From positions 5,897,001-5,961,000 of the forward strand of contig NZ_CP059322.2 of assembly GCF_013694245.2 (NCBI RefSeq): 64,000 nt of DNA, read 5' to 3'. The position numbers and the translations under genes were made by a program. Below the pieces are notes generated by a model, which was given only the letters and a program-made list of their open reading frames with translations, made no database searches and was not told the DNA's origin. This DNA is from Micromonospora ferruginea. GTDB taxonomy: Bacteria; Actinomycetota; Actinomycetes; Mycobacteriales; Micromonosporaceae. Below are positions 41,156 to 50,857 of this stretch, in pieces; the first letter of the stretch is position 1; each line of letters begins with the position of its first letter.

Positions 41156-42106
41156 ATGAGCGGCGTGGTGAGGCCCGAGGACGGGTCGATGCGGGAGTTG
41201 TTGCGGGTGGGACCGGGGCCGGTGGACCTGGCGGCGATCGACCCGCGCTCGACGCCGGGGCTGCCGAGGGCGGCCGGGCGCGGGTCGGCGCGCAAGGAGT
41301 GGGCCCGGAGCCAGGTCGAGCTGATCGGGGCCGAGCTGGGCCGGCAGCAGGAGATGCTGTACGCCGCCGCGCAGGTCGCCGCCGGCCCGGGCGGCGCCAC
41401 CAGCGCGCCCACCCAGGCCGGCGCGGCCCTGGCCGGAAACCGGCCGCGCCGGGTGCTGCTGGTGCTCCAGGCCATGGACTGTGGTGGGAAGGACGGCACG
41501 GTCAAGCGGGTGGCCGGCGCGATGAACCCGCTCGGGCTGCACATCCGCTCGTTCGGCCCGCCGACGAAGCAGGAGTTGCGGCACGACTTCCTGTGGCGGG
41601 TACGGCGGGCGCTGCCGCCCCCCGGCTACGTGGGCGTGTTCAACCGCTCGCACTACGAGGACGTGCTCATCGCCCGGGTGGAGGAGTTGGTGGACGAGGC
41701 CACCTGGCGGGCCCGCTACGAGATCATCAACGATTTCGAGCGGGAGCTGGCCGAGCAGGCGGTCACCGTGGTGAAGGTCATGCTGCACATCTCCCACGCC
41801 GAGCAGGGCGAGCGGCTGATGGAACGGCTCACCGACCCGACGAAGCACTGGAAGTACAACCCGAGCGATCTGGACACCCGGGCCCGATGGGACGAATACC
41901 AGGACGCGTACGCCGAGGCACTTCGGCGGTGCGGCACGGACGCCGCGCCCTGGTTCGTGGTGCCGGCGGACCGCAAGTGGTTCCGCGACTGGGCGGTGGC
42001 CCACCTGCTGCGGGAGACGTTCGACAGTTTGGATCTGGGGTATCCGGCTGCCGATTTCGACGTAGAACGGGAGCGTGCCCGGTTACGTGACCAGGGCTCA
42101 GAGTAG
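41156..42106 (+). CDS. Polyphosphate kinase 2 family protein
   Basis: A 316-residue PPK2 enzyme. The N-terminal ~95 residues are a variable arm. The kinase core has the Walker A form QAMDCGGKDGTVKRV (about 103-117), the lid region SFGPPTKQELRHDFLWRVRR, and VGVFNRSHYEDVLIARVEE. These enzymes transfer phosphate between polyphosphate and nucleotides; the 'HDFLWR' and 'FNRSHYEDV' pattern is like class III (AMP/ADP-using), which is not proven here. ATG at 41156. It lies just upstream of a PHO box and the phosphate transport genes, so it belongs to a phosphate-handling cluster. Confidence 0.92.
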   Translation: MSGVVRPEDGSMRELLRVGPGPVDLAAIDPRSTPGLPRAAGRGSARKEWARSQVELIGAELGRQQEMLYAAAQVAAGPGGATSAPTQAGAALAGNRPRRVLLVLQAMDCGGKDGTVKRVAGAMNPLGLHIRSFGPPTKQELRHDFLWRVRRALPPPGYVGVFNRSHYEDVLIARVEELVDEATWRARYEIINDFERELAEQAVTVVKVMLHISHAEQGERLMERLTDPTKHWKYNPSDLDTRARWDEYQDAYAEALRRCGTDAAPWFVVPADRKWFRDWAVAHLLRETFDSLDLGYPAADFDVERERARLRDQGSE

Positions 42107-42109
42107 TCA

Positions 42110-42142
42110 GGTGAACGGAAGGTGAACGAGCGGTGAATCGGC
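42110..42142 (+). promoter_or_regulatory. PHO box (PhoP direct repeats)
   Basis: Three consecutive 11-bp units begin GGTGAACG, GGTGAACG and GGTGAATC, the reverse-strand form of the Streptomyces PhoP repeat GTTCACC. They start 4 bp after the ppk2 stop and 147 bp before the DUF47-pit operon, the likely target. Confidence 0.85.
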
Positions 42143-42256
42143 TCTGACCAGGGGTGGGCCGGTCGATGCCCGGTTCGGCCGGGTCCCTAGCATGCCCAGA
42201 GCAGGTGCCCTCCGGGGCGACGGCCACCCTTCCACCGACACGACGAGGTCCGTGCT

Positions 42257-42883
42257 GTGAAGTTTTCCTTCCGTCCCACCGAGGGCGCCTTCTACGAGCT
42301 CTTCACCAGGGCCGCGCAGAACCTGGTGAAGGGGACCGACCTGCTCAACGAGCTGGGTCTGCCCGGCGCGGACGTGCAGTCGATCAGCGAGCGGCTGACC
42401 GAGGTCGAGCACGACAGCGACCAGATCACCCACGATCTCTACAAGAAGATCAACTCCACCTTCATCACGCCGTTCGACCGGGAGGACATCTACCGGCTGG
42501 GCTCGCTGCTCGACGACGTGATGGACCACCTGGAGGCGGTCGGCAACCTGCTCTACCTGTACGGCCTCACCAAGCTCCCGTCGCTCCCGCGCGAGCTGCA
42601 CGAGCTGGTCAACGTGCTCGACCAGCAGGCCAAGCTCACCGCCGAGGCCATGCCCCGGCTGAAGTCGATGAAGGATCTCGAGGACTACTGGATCGAGTGC
42701 AACCGGCTGGAGAACGACGGCGACCAGGCCTACCGGATGCTGCTCGTCCGCCTCTTCTCCGGTGAGTACGACGCGCTCACCGTGCTGAAGATGAAGGAGG
42801 TGGCCGACGAGCTGGAGGCCGCCTGCGACGCCTTCGAGCACGTGGCCAACACCGTCGAGACCATCGCGGTCAAGGAGTCCTGA
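42257..42883 (+). CDS. DUF47 (PhoU-like) phosphate transport regulator
   Basis: A 208-residue, all-helical DUF47/PhoU-domain protein. Conserved features are FYELFTRAAQNL, VEHDSDQITHDLYKKINSTFITPFDREDIY (split: VEHDSDQITHDLYKK, INSTFITPFDREDIY) and LENDGDQAYRMLL, with the E/D-rich metal site of the PhoU fold. It regulates the Pit transporter encoded directly downstream. GTG start at 42257, 4 bp before the pit GTG is approached: the two genes are 4 bp apart. A PHO box upstream indicates phosphate control. Confidence 0.93.
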   Translation: MKFSFRPTEGAFYELFTRAAQNLVKGTDLLNELGLPGADVQSISERLTEVEHDSDQITHDLYKKINSTFITPFDREDIYRLGSLLDDVMDHLEAVGNLLYLYGLTKLPSLPRELHELVNVLDQQAKLTAEAMPRLKSMKDLEDYWIECNRLENDGDQAYRMLLVRLFSGEYDALTVLKMKEVADELEAACDAFEHVANTVETIAVKES

Positions 42884-42887
42884 TCCT

Positions 42888-43892
42888 GTGAGCCCCGAAC
42901 TCATCGCCGTGCTGGCGGTGATCGCGGTCGCCATGGCGTTCGACTACACGAACGGCTTCCATGACGCGGCCAACGCGATCGCCACCAGCATCTCGACCCG
43001 GGCGTTGACACCCCGGATCGCCCTCGGCCTGGCCGCCGTCGGCAACTTCGTCGGCGCGCACTTCGGCGCCGGGGTCGCCAAGACCGTCGGCGACGGACTG
43101 GTCACGCTCCCGACCGGGGTGGAAAGCCTCGGCGTGGTCTTCGCCGGGGTGCTCGGCGCGATCGCCTGGAACCTCATCACCTGGTACTTCGGCCTGCCCT
43201 CGTCCTCCTCGCACGCCCTGTTCGGCGGCCTGGTCGGCGCCACGCTGTTCGCCGCCGACGGCATCGTCCAGTGGGGCAACATCGTGGAGAAGGTCCTCCT
43301 CCCGATGGTGCTCTCCCCGGTGGTCGGCCTGGTGCTCGGCTTCCTGGTGATGCTGGCGATCATGTGGCTGTTCCGCAAGGGCCAGCCGGGCAAGCTGAGC
43401 CGCGGCTTCCGCTGGGCGCAGACCGTGTCCGCCGCCGCCATGTCGGTCGGCCACGGCATGCAGGACGCCGCCAAGACCATGGGCATCATCGTGCTGGCGC
43501 TCTACACGGGCGGCTTCCAGGAGAGCAAGACGCACATCCCGGGCTGGGTGTTCTGGACCTCCGCGACGATGCTGGCGCTCGGCACGTACGCGGGCGGCTG
43601 GCGGATCATCCGGACGCTGGGCCGGAAGATCATCGACCTCGGCCCGGCGGAGGGCTTCGCCGCCGAGACCGTGGCCAGCGCGGTGCTCTACTTCAACGCC
43701 CTGGTGCTCAAGGCGCCGATCTCCACCACCCACACGATCACTTCGGCGATCATGGGGGTGGGCGCGACCAAACGGCTCTCCGCGGTCCGTTGGAACGTGG
43801 CCGGCAACATCGTGATCGCCTGGATCATCACGTTCCCGGCCGCCGCCGCGATCGCCTGCCTCGCGTACCTCCTGGTCCGCCCGCTGTTCTAG
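42888..43892 (+). CDS. Low-affinity inorganic phosphate transporter (Pit)
   Basis: A 334-residue PiT/PNaS permease. The duplicated family signature is seen as FDYTNGFHDAANAIATSIST and, in the second half, HGMQDAAKTMG. The central loop contains GLPSSSSHALFGGLVGA, and KAPISTTHTITSAIMGVGA is near the C-terminus. About nine helices. It carries metal-phosphate or H+/Na+-coupled phosphate across the membrane. GTG start at 42888, with its partner DUF47 upstream in the same operon. A strong hairpin follows. Confidence 0.95.
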   Translation: MSPELIAVLAVIAVAMAFDYTNGFHDAANAIATSISTRALTPRIALGLAAVGNFVGAHFGAGVAKTVGDGLVTLPTGVESLGVVFAGVLGAIAWNLITWYFGLPSSSSHALFGGLVGATLFAADGIVQWGNIVEKVLLPMVLSPVVGLVLGFLVMLAIMWLFRKGQPGKLSRGFRWAQTVSAAAMSVGHGMQDAAKTMGIIVLALYTGGFQESKTHIPGWVFWTSATMLALGTYAGGWRIIRTLGRKIIDLGPAEGFAAETVASAVLYFNALVLKAPISTTHTITSAIMGVGATKRLSAVRWNVAGNIVIAWIITFPAAAAIACLAYLLVRPLF

Positions 43893-43902
43893 GCCGCCGC
43901 GC

Positions 43903-43934
43903 GAGGGGTCTTCCGCCTCGGCGGGAGACCCCTC
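43903..43934. terminator. Convergent terminator hairpin
   Basis: A 14-bp stem (43903-43916 with 43921-43934; one G-U) and loop CTCG lie between pit and the convergent oxidoreductase, overlapping the latter's stop codon by two bases. It can act in both directions. Confidence 0.75.
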
Positions 43935-44901
43935 ACGCGTAGGAGACGCCGATCCGGGCCTTGATGTCGTCGATCAGCGTCATGATCTCCAGCGTGGCGG
44001 CGTGCGGCACCAGCGGGCTCTCGGTCAGCCCGGCCGCCAGGCAGCGCTGCACCTCGATCGCCTCGTACTGGTAACCGCCGCCGGTCATGTCCGCCGGGAT
44101 GGTCTCCGGTTCGCCGCCGGCCCGGTGCAGCACCGCGGACCCGGGCCGGAAGAACGGCTCGGGCAGGTCGATCCGGCCGGTGGTGCCGGTGATCGACGCG
44201 GTGATCGCGGTGGCGCCCACCATGCCGCAGCTCAGCGTCGCCACCGCGCCGGAGTCCCAGCCGAGCACGATGCCGGTGTTCTCGTCCACCGCCTCCGGGC
44301 TCAGCCTGGCCCACGCCTGCACGTGCTGCGGCGCGCCGAGCACCAGGTGGGCCAGGCTCAGCGGGTAGACGCCGAGGTCGAGCAGCGCGCCGCCGCCCAA
44401 CGCACGGTTGCGCATCCGGTGCTCGGGCGGGAACGGCCCGGCCGCCCCGAAGTCCGCCCGAACGTGGGTGACCTCCCCGATCGCGCCGTCGGAGATCAGC
44501 TCCAGTACCCGCAGGATCAGCGGGTTCGTCCGCATCCACATGGCCTCCATGAAGAAGAGCCCACGGGCGCGCGCGGTCTCCACCAGTTCGACCGTGGTGG
44601 GCAGGTCCAGCGTGCAGGGCTTCTCCACCAGCACGGCCTTGCCGCCGGCCAGGCAGGCGAGCGCCGCCTCGTGGTGCGCGGCGTGCGGCGTCGCCACGTA
44701 GATCGCGTCCAGGTCCGGGTCCGCCGCCAGTTCGGCCCAGGAGGCGTACGCCCGCGGCACGTCGTGCCGCCGCGCGAACTCCTCGGCGCTCTCCCGGGTG
44801 CGCGACCCCACCGCCACCAGCTCGGCGCCCGGCGCCAACCGCAGGTCGGCGGCGAAGCAGGCGGCGATGTGTCCGGTGGCCAGGATTCCCCAACGCGTCA
44901 T
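43933..44901 (-). CDS. Gfo/Idh/MocA family oxidoreductase
   Basis: A 322-residue NAD(P)-dependent oxidoreductase. The Rossmann N-terminus is WGILATGHIAACFA (G-x-G-x-x-A form), the conserved EKP motif is VLVEKPCTL (about residues 90-98), and the C-terminal fold has GGGALLDLGVYPLSLA (catalytic-site Asp/Tyr). Probable activity is on a sugar or cyclitol, or trans-dihydrodiol dehydrogenase-like; the substrate is unknown. ATG at 44901. It lies between phosphate transport and the pst genes but has no clear link to phosphate. Confidence 0.92.
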   Translation of the reverse strand: MTRWGILATGHIAACFAADLRLAPGAELVAVGSRTRESAEEFARRHDVPRAYASWAELAADPDLDAIYVATPHAAHHEAALACLAGGKAVLVEKPCTLDLPTTVELVETARARGLFFMEAMWMRTNPLILRVLELISDGAIGEVTHVRADFGAAGPFPPEHRMRNRALGGGALLDLGVYPLSLAHLVLGAPQHVQAWARLSPEAVDENTGIVLGWDSGAVATLSCGMVGATAITASITGTTGRIDLPEPFFRPGSAVLHRAGGEPETIPADMTGGGYQYEAIEVQRCLAAGLTESPLVPHAATLEIMTLIDDIKARIGVSYA

Positions 44902-45616
44902 GCCGGCACGCTATCCCGCCCGGTATCCAAGCCGGCAGGATGATCCACCGGTCGGGACGGACGTCAGTCCCCGGCCGGTGCCCCGGCGCGCTTCACGACA
45001 CCACGGGTGGCCGAAGGGCCGGTCCCGCCGCCCAGACGGTTCGCGCGCCTCCGGTGGTACTCGGCTCCCCGCGGCCCCGCGCGACGATAGCGGAGCGTGA
45101 AGGTTGCACAGCGTTATGGGCTCGGGCGGTCTCCAGGCCAACTCCCGCACTCATCGCTCGCTTACCGGACATAAAGGTCGGCCACCGGCTCGCAGCCCAA
45201 GTCCGCGTGGTTGCCTTTGCTCTGCAGCCCTTCGCGCAGCGGTCACCGTCGGTTGCCGCTGCGCGAAGGGCTGCAGAGCAAAGGCGGCGGGGGAGAGACC
45301 TGACCGGGAGGATTGCCGCCACGCAGGGTGACGGTCTGGGGTTGTCGCCGGGCGTTCCGCCGAGCAGGGCGGATCGGGGCGGGGCCGGGCAGGGCGGGGC
45401 GGATCGGGGCGAGCCGGGTCGGGTCGGGCGGAGAGGGCAGGGCGGATCGGGGCGGGCCAAGTCGGGCGGGGCGGTGCGGTGCGGGGCGAACTGGCAGGAC
45501 GTGCCGGAGTCGACGCGGGCGCCGCTGGCGGCCGCGGGGACGGCCGCCGACCGGGTCCGGTTGGGCGGCGGGATCCGGTCCGGTCGGCTCGCCCCACCGG
45601 AACTAGGCTCGGGCCC
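44902..45616. other. Long intergenic region with inverted repeat and G-rich repeats
   Basis: This 715-bp stretch has no gene I can support. It holds the perfect 30-bp inverted repeat at 45213-45285 and a low-complexity G-rich run (about 45350-45480) with GGCGGATCGGGGCG at three places. Open frames on either strand here are shadows of GC bias. It likely contains the promoters of the oxidoreductase (minus) and the NUDIX gene (plus). Confidence 0.6.
45213..45285. repeat. Perfect 30-bp inverted repeat
   Basis: Arms 45213-45242 and 45256-45285 are perfectly complementary over 30 bp with a 13-nt loop; the arms begin GCCTTTGCTCTGCAGCCC. This gives a very stable hairpin. It resembles a dispersed palindromic element; no transposase or target duplication was seen. 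Confidence 0.85.
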
Positions 45617-46444
45617 ATGACGATCGACGGCTTCGCCGCACCTCCCGCCCTGGTGGAGCACGCCCGCCGGTTCCACGCCGAGGGCAGCGCGCCCGCGGCG
45701 CCCCGGGTCGCCGCCACCGTGCTGCTGCTCCGGCCGGCCGGCGACGACTTCGAGGTCTACCTGATCCGGCGGGTGGCGGCGATGACGTTCGGCGGCATGT
45801 ACGCCTTCCCCGGCGGCGGCGTGGACCGGTCCGACTCGGAGACCCACCTCGGCTGGGCCGGGCCGGAGCCGGCGGCGTGGGGTGCGCGGTTCCGGCTCGA
45901 CCCGGCGGACGCGCAGGCGGTGGTCTGCGCCGCCGCCCGCGAAGTGTTCGAGGAGGCGGGCGTGCTGCTGGCCGGCCCGGACGCGGACACCGTGGTCGGC
46001 GACGTGAGCGGCGACGACTGGGAGGCGGCCCGGCAGGACCTGGTGGGTCGGCGTACCGGCTTCGCGGACCTGCTGGCTGGGCGCGGGCTTACGCTCCGGT
46101 CGGACCTGCTGCTGCCGTGGACCCGGTGGATCACGCCGGAGTTCGAGCCGCGCCGCTTCGACACGTACTTCTTCGTCGCCCTGCTGCCCGAGGGGCAGCG
46201 GACCCGCGACGTCTCCGGCGAGGCCGACCACACGCTGTGGCTGCGGCCGGCGGACGCGCTGGCCCGGGCGGAGGCCGGGGAGTTGACCATGCTGCCGCCG
46301 ACCATGGTCACGCTCGCCGAGGTCGCCGCCGCCGGTGACCTCGCGGGCGTGGCCCGCGCGGCGGCGGAGCGAGACCCGGGTACGCCGATCCTGCCGCACA
46401 TCGAGGACCTGGACGGCGCCGAGCCGCGGTTCGTGCTGCGCTGA
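45617..46444 (+). CDS. NUDIX hydrolase
   Basis: A 275-residue NUDIX protein. The box is split: MYAFPGGGVD is followed by a ~40-residue insertion, then AAAREVFEEAGVLLAG with the REVFEEAG core (about 110-117), as in the human NUDT19/CoA-type subgroup. The family hydrolyses nucleoside diphosphates linked to another group; the substrate here may be a CoA derivative (inference). ATG at 45617. It converges with pstB, with repeat copy C between them. Confidence 0.9.
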   Translation: MTIDGFAAPPALVEHARRFHAEGSAPAAPRVAATVLLLRPAGDDFEVYLIRRVAAMTFGGMYAFPGGGVDRSDSETHLGWAGPEPAAWGARFRLDPADAQAVVCAAAREVFEEAGVLLAGPDADTVVGDVSGDDWEAARQDLVGRRTGFADLLAGRGLTLRSDLLLPWTRWITPEFEPRRFDTYFFVALLPEGQRTRDVSGEADHTLWLRPADALARAEAGELTMLPPTMVTLAEVAAAGDLAGVARAAAERDPGTPILPHIEDLDGAEPRFVLR

Positions 46445-46448
46445 GCGC

Positions 46449-46509
46449 AGATGTTAAGCGGGGCCCCTTCCTCTACAGGATGCGTTAACCGGGGGCCCCG
46501 CCTTACACC
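46449..46509 (-). repeat. Dispersed 3'-end repeat, copy C
   Basis: Read on the minus strand it opens TAAGGCGGGGCCCC, then CGGTTAACGCATCC, TGTAGAGGAAGGGGCCCC and GCTTAACATC. It follows the pstB stop by only a few bases and is in pstB's orientation, although it lies between convergent genes. Confidence 0.85.
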
Positions 46510-47286
46510 TCAGCCGAAGCGGCCGGTGATGTAGTCCTCGGTCTTCTTCCGGGTGGGGTTGCTGAAGATCTTTTGGGTGTTGTCGTACTCGATCAGCCGG
46601 CCCGGGTCGCCGGTCTTCTCGATCGAGAAGAACGCGGTCCGGTCGGACACCCGCGCGGCCTGCTGCATGTTGTGCGTGACGATGATGATGGTGAACTTGT
46701 CCTTGAGCTGGAACATCAGGTCCTCGATGGCCAGCGTGGAGATCGGGTCCAGGGCCGAGCACGGCTCGTCCATCAGCACCACCTGCGGCTCGACCGCGAT
46801 GGTGCGGGCGATGCACAGCCGCTGCTGCTGACCGCCGGAGAGGCCGGCGCCGGGCTTGCCGAGGCGGTCCTTCACCTCGTCCCACAGGTTCGCCGAGCGG
46901 AGCGCCTTCTCGGCCGCCTCCTCCAGGATCGACTTGCGCCGCACCCCGTTGAGCCGCAGCCCGGCCACCACGTTCTCGAAGATGCTCATGGTGGGGAACG
47001 GGTTCGGCCGCTGGAACACCATGCCGATCATCCGGCGGACCGCGGTGACGTCCACGTCGCGGTCGTAGATGTCCTGCCCGTCGATGGTCAGGTTGCCCTC
47101 GACCCGGGCGCCGGGCAGCACCTCGTGCATCCGGTTGATCGACCGCAGGAACGTCGACTTGCCGCAGCCGGACGGCCCGATCAGGGCGGTCACGGTCTTC
47201 GGCTCGACGGTCAGGTTGATGTTCTCGATCGCCTTGAACCCGCCGTAGTAGGCGGTCACGTTTGCGGCTTCGACACGCTTGGCCAT
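46510..47286 (-). CDS. pstB: Phosphate ABC transporter ATPase PstB
   Basis: A 258-residue ABC ATPase at the standard PstB length. Walker [10 protein letters not shown] (37-45), Q-loop [11 protein letters not shown], signature LSGGQQQR (149-156), Walker [14 protein letters not shown], His switch [12 protein letters not shown]. It energises high-affinity phosphate uptake. The GGAGG ribosome site lies ahead of the ATG at 47286. It is the last gene of pstSCAB, 20 bp after pstA. Confidence 0.98.
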   Translation of the reverse strand: MAKRVEAANVTAYYGGFKAIENINLTVEPKTVTALIGPSGCGKSTFLRSINRMHEVLPGARVEGNLTIDGQDIYDRDVDVTAVRRMIGMVFQRPNPFPTMSIFENVVAGLRLNGVRRKSILEEAAEKALRSANLWDEVKDRLGKPGAGLSGGQQQRLCIARTIAVEPQVVLMDEPCSALDPISTLAIEDLMFQLKDKFTIIIVTHNMQQAARVSDRTAFFSIEKTGDPGRLIEYDNTQKIFSNPTRKKTEDYITGRFG

Positions 47287-47306
47287 GGTGGCGGTACCTC
47301 CGGGGT

Positions 47307-48395
47307 TCATCGGCCGAGCCGGTTTCGACGGGCCAGCAGCTTCGCCGCCACGGTCAGCACGAGGACCAGGGCGACCAGGGTCAGCGCCGCGGTCCACGCC
47401 CGCGCCGGGGAGTACTTCGACGCCTCGCCGGCCTGCTGGTAGACGAAGAGGGCCAGTGACGACTGGTTGTTCTCGAACGGGTTGAAGTTGATCGCCGCGC
47501 CGCCACCGGCGACGAGCAGCACCGGCGCGGTCTCGCCGGCGGCCCGCGCGACCGCGAGCATGATGCCGGTGACGATGCCGGGCAGCGCGGTCGGCAGCAC
47601 CACCCGCAGGATGGTCTTCCACTTCGGTACGCCGAGCGCGTACGCGCCCTCGCGCAGTGGCGCCGGCACCAGCCGGAGCATCTCCTCGGTGGAGCGGACC
47701 ACGGTGGGCAGCATGAGCACGCTCAACGCCAGCGCGGCGGCGAAGCCGGAGAAGCTCGGCCGGCCGTCGTTGAACCAGGGCGAGACGATCAGCACCCAGA
47801 AGGCCAGCACGAACAGGCCGGTGACGATCGACGGGATGCCGGTCATCACGTCCACGAAGAAGCGGATGGCGAACGCGAACCGGCCGCGGCCGTACTCGAC
47901 GATGTAGATCGCGCAGAGCACGCCGAGCGGCACGGTGATCAGCGCGGCGATGCCGACCTGCTCCAGCGTGCCGATGATCGCGTGGTAGGCGCCGCCGTTG
48001 GCGTCCCGCGCCCCGATGTTGTTCATCGAGGTGCCGAAGAAGTTGGCGTCCAGCCGCTCGGAGCCCTTGCTCACCAGCGTCCAGACCACCGACGCGAGCG
48101 GCAGCACGGCCAGCACGAAGGCGGAGTGGATCAGCGCGCTCCAGATCCGGTTGCGGGCCGACCGGCGGCCCTCCACCGCGTTCGCCGCGGCGAAGAGGCC
48201 GACCAGGTAGAGCAGCACGCCGAGCACCACGACCAGGACCGGACCGCCGATGCCGGCGCCGTAGACCAGGCCGGTGGCGAGCAGCAGCGCCGCGACGGCG
48301 ACGGCCGGTGCGGCGTACGCGGGGAGCCGCCGGGCCCGCAGCGTGGCCGGCTGGGCCGGCGGGCGCGGGCGACGGGTGGGAAGAGTGGTGGTCAT
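47307..48395 (-). CDS. pstA: Phosphate ABC transporter permease PstA
   Basis: A 362-residue permease. An N-terminal region with two extra hydrophobic segments (about 26-70) precedes the six-helix core. The core contains [20 protein letters not shown] (with the Arg/Glu-poor substrate path) and the EAA-type loop [20 protein letters not shown], then [15 protein letters not shown]. The ATG overlaps the pstC stop by one base (TGATG), showing coupling. Confidence 0.96.
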   Translation of the reverse strand: MTTTLPTRRPRPPAQPATLRARRLPAYAAPAVAVAALLLATGLVYGAGIGGPVLVVVLGVLLYLVGLFAAANAVEGRRSARNRIWSALIHSAFVLAVLPLASVVWTLVSKGSERLDANFFGTSMNNIGARDANGGAYHAIIGTLEQVGIAALITVPLGVLCAIYIVEYGRGRFAFAIRFFVDVMTGIPSIVTGLFVLAFWVLIVSPWFNDGRPSFSGFAAALALSVLMLPTVVRSTEEMLRLVPAPLREGAYALGVPKWKTILRVVLPTALPGIVTGIMLAVARAAGETAPVLLVAGGGAAINFNPFENNQSSLALFVYQQAGEASKYSPARAWTAALTLVALVLVLTVAAKLLARRNRLGR

Positions 48396-49480
48396 CAGGC
48401 AGCCGACTCCGTGAACTCGCGCCGCCGGTAGATGATCGCCCGAGCGGTGATGTTGACGATCAGCGTGATCGCGAAGAGGACCAGACCGGAGGCGATCAGC
48501 GCGCCCCGGCCGGTGTCGTTCGCCTCGGCGAACCGGTTGGCGATGTTGGCGGCGATCGAGTTGCCGCCGCTCTGAAGGATGTTGAACGAGATGGCGTACG
48601 TCGAGCCGAGGGTCAGCGCGAGCGCGATGGTCTCGCCGAGCGCCCGGCCCAGGCCCAGCATCACCGCGGCGATGACGCCCGGCCGGCCGTACGGCAGGAC
48701 CGCGGTGCGGATCATCTCCCAGCGGGTGGCGCCGAGCGCGAGCGCGGCCTCCTCGTTGGCGGTCGGGGTCTGCCGGAACACCTCGCGGGAGAGCGAGGTG
48801 ACGATCGGCAGCACCATGATCGCCAGCACCACGGAGCCGAGCAGGATCGAGCTGCCGTACGGGCCGTCGCCGAAGATCGGGATCCAGCCGAAGTACGTGT
48901 GCAGCCAGGCGGAGAGGTCGGCGACCGGGCCGGCGAAGTAGTCGCGGCCCCAGAGGCCGAAGACCACGCTCGGCACGGCGGCCAGCAGGTCGATCAGGAA
49001 GCCCAGGCTGTTGCCGAGCCGCCGCGGGGCGTAGTGCGACAGGTAGAGGGCGATGCCCAGCGCGACGGGCACCGCCATCAGGAGCGCCAGCAGCGAACTC
49101 AGGACCGTGCCGAAGGCGAGCGCGCCGATGCCGAACTTCGGCGGGTTGTCGTTCGGGAACCAGCCCTCGAAGGTCCAGAACGACTCGGTGTTGGCCCGCA
49201 GCGCCGGTACGGCCTTGGCGATCAGGAAGATCGCGATGGCCGCGATGATGACCAGCACGGTGCTGCCGGCGGCCAGGGTCAGGCCGTGGAACGCCCGTTC
49301 CGCGCCGAAGGCGCGGGCGCGCGGAAGGCCGCCGCCCCCGCCGAGGTCGCCGCCGGGGCGGCCAGGGTTTCCGGAGCGCTCGGCCACACGCGCCGAGGCA
49401 CCGGCGGGCCGCTCGTGGCTCGTGGCCACGGGGGTCCCGCCGGTGCCGGCGTGCGCCGAGCGGTGAGGGGTGTCACCCAT
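48395..49480 (-). CDS. pstC: Phosphate ABC transporter permease PstC
   Basis: A 361-residue permease. The first ~65 residues are a cytoplasmic Gly/Ala-rich extension; helices follow from about 68. Core motifs are [17 protein letters not shown] and the cytoplasmic loop [21 protein letters not shown] with [14 protein letters not shown]. It pairs with PstA to form the membrane channel. The ATG at 49480 has only a weak ribosome site, 41 bp from pstS. Confidence 0.96.
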   Translation of the reverse strand: MGDTPHRSAHAGTGGTPVATSHERPAGASARVAERSGNPGRPGGDLGGGGGLPRARAFGAERAFHGLTLAAGSTVLVIIAAIAIFLIAKAVPALRANTESFWTFEGWFPNDNPPKFGIGALAFGTVLSSLLALLMAVPVALGIALYLSHYAPRRLGNSLGFLIDLLAAVPSVVFGLWGRDYFAGPVADLSAWLHTYFGWIPIFGDGPYGSSILLGSVVLAIMVLPIVTSLSREVFRQTPTANEEAALALGATRWEMIRTAVLPYGRPGVIAAVMLGLGRALGETIALALTLGSTYAISFNILQSGGNSIAANIANRFAEANDTGRGALIASGLVLFAITLIVNITARAIIYRRREFTESAA

Positions 49481-49521
49481 CTGCTCGCTCGCTTCGCGTT
49501 GAGGAGGTGTCGTTCAGGGCG

Positions 49522-50625
49522 TCAGGCGAGGCTCTTGACGGCGGCCTCGACCTTGGTGCGGACGGCGTCCGGCAGCGGGGCGTAGCCCAGCTCGGCCAGC
49601 TCCTGCTGGCCCTCCGTGCTGGCGGCGTGGCCGAGCAGGCCCTTGACCAGCGGCAGCTTGTCGGCGGCGAGGCCCTTGCTGCAGACGATCTCGTAGGTCG
49701 CCAGGACGATCGGGTAGGCCCCGGCCTCCTTGGTGTTGTAGTCGATCGACATCTTGAGGTCGTTGCCCTGGCCCTCGAACTTGGCCCCGGCGATGGTCTT
49801 GCCGGCCGAGTCGCCGGTCAGCTCGACGAACTCGCCTGCGCCGTTCTTGATCTTGGCCATCTTCAGGCCCGAGTTCTCGGCGTACGACAGCTCGACGTAG
49901 CTGATGGTGCCCTCGGTGCTCTTCACCTTGCTGGCCACGCCGTCGGACTTGGCCGCGCCGACGCCGCCCGGAGCCTTCCACGCCTTGGCGTTGCCGAAGG
50001 TCCAGTCCGCCTCGGCGGTCTTGGAGAGGTACTTGGTGAAGTTGTCGGTGGTGCCCGACTCGTCGGAGCGGTGCACCGCCTGGATCGCGGCCGACGGCAG
50101 CTTGGCGTCCGGGTTGTCGGCCTTGATCGCCGCGTCGTCCCACTTGGTCACCTTGCCGGCGAAGATCTTCGCCAGGGTGGCCGGGCTGAACTGGAGGTTG
50201 TCCGCGCCGCCGACGTTGTAGACGACCGCGACCGGGCCGATCACCATCGGCAGGTTGAGGGCCTGGCCGCCGGCGCACTTGGCGTCGGCCTGCGGCTGCT
50301 CCTCCGGCTTGAGCGCGGAGTCGGAGCCGGCGAAGTCGGCGGTGCCGGCGATGAACGCCTGGATGCCGGCGCCGGAGCCGCTCGGCTCGTAGTTGATCGT
50401 GGTGCCCGCGCACTTCTGCTGGTAGGCCTTGATCCACTCGGCCATGGCGTTCTTCTGCGCGGAGGAGCCCTGCGCGTTCAGCGTGCCCTTGCCGCAGTCG
50501 ACGGCGGCGGCGGAACCGGAGGCGGACCCGCCGGCCGGCTCGTTGTTGTCCGAGCCGCAGGCGCTGAGACCGAGAACCGCGGTAAGAGCGAGACAGGCGA
50601 TGGCGCCGTGCCGCTGGAGCTTCAC
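49522..50625 (-). CDS. pstS: Phosphate-binding lipoprotein PstS
   Basis: A 367-residue lipoprotein. Signal peptide and lipobox LGLSAC (Cys23). Phosphate-binding motifs include QGSSAQKNAMAEW, EPSGSGAGIQAFIAGTADFAGSDSAL (split: EPSGSGAGIQAF, IAGTADFAGSDSAL) and HRSDESGTTDNFTKYL. The mature protein binds phosphate outside the membrane and delivers it to PstCA. It is preceded by a four-unit PHO box and is the first gene of the operon. Confidence 0.98.
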   Translation of the reverse strand: MKLQRHGAIACLALTAVLGLSACGSDNNEPAGGSASGSAAAVDCGKGTLNAQGSSAQKNAMAEWIKAYQQKCAGTTINYEPSGSGAGIQAFIAGTADFAGSDSALKPEEQPQADAKCAGGQALNLPMVIGPVAVVYNVGGADNLQFSPATLAKIFAGKVTKWDDAAIKADNPDAKLPSAAIQAVHRSDESGTTDNFTKYLSKTAEADWTFGNAKAWKAPGGVGAAKSDGVASKVKSTEGTISYVELSYAENSGLKMAKIKNGAGEFVELTGDSAGKTIAGAKFEGQGNDLKMSIDYNTKEAGAYPIVLATYEIVCSKGLAADKLPLVKGLLGHAASTEGQQELAELGYAPLPDAVRTKVEAAVKSLA

Positions 50626-50712
50626 TTCAGGGGTTTCCCTTCACGTCTTTGGTCAGGTCGCCCGGGGTTGCCGGGGGCCGGCGCTGACCGGCTTGACGTG
50701 AAAGTTAGGAGG

Positions 50713-50756
50713 GCCAGGTGGACGGTTCGCCGGTCGGAAGTGAACGGGGGATGAAC
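50713..50756 (-). promoter_or_regulatory. PHO box upstream of pstS
   Basis: Read on the minus strand, 11-bp units begin GTTCATC, GTTCACT, ACCGGCG (weak) and GTCCACC. They match the PhoP direct-repeat consensus GTTCACC with two strong and two weaker units, 88 bp before the pstS start. This marks pstSCAB as a member of the PhoP regulon. Confidence 0.85.
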
Positions 50757-50857
50757 ACGTCCGGCCGGCGGGATGGCCGTGGGCTGAGGAGGGCCTGTCC
50801 ATTTCGTGAACTGGCGACCCGTCCGCGCCCCCGAGGGCGTTTTCTCCGCGCCGCCGC

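Noticed and set aside
45350-45480. G-rich repeat as a coding ORF (Gly/Arg-rich)
   Set aside because: Low-complexity DNA is open in several frames on both strands; there is no ribosome site or domain.
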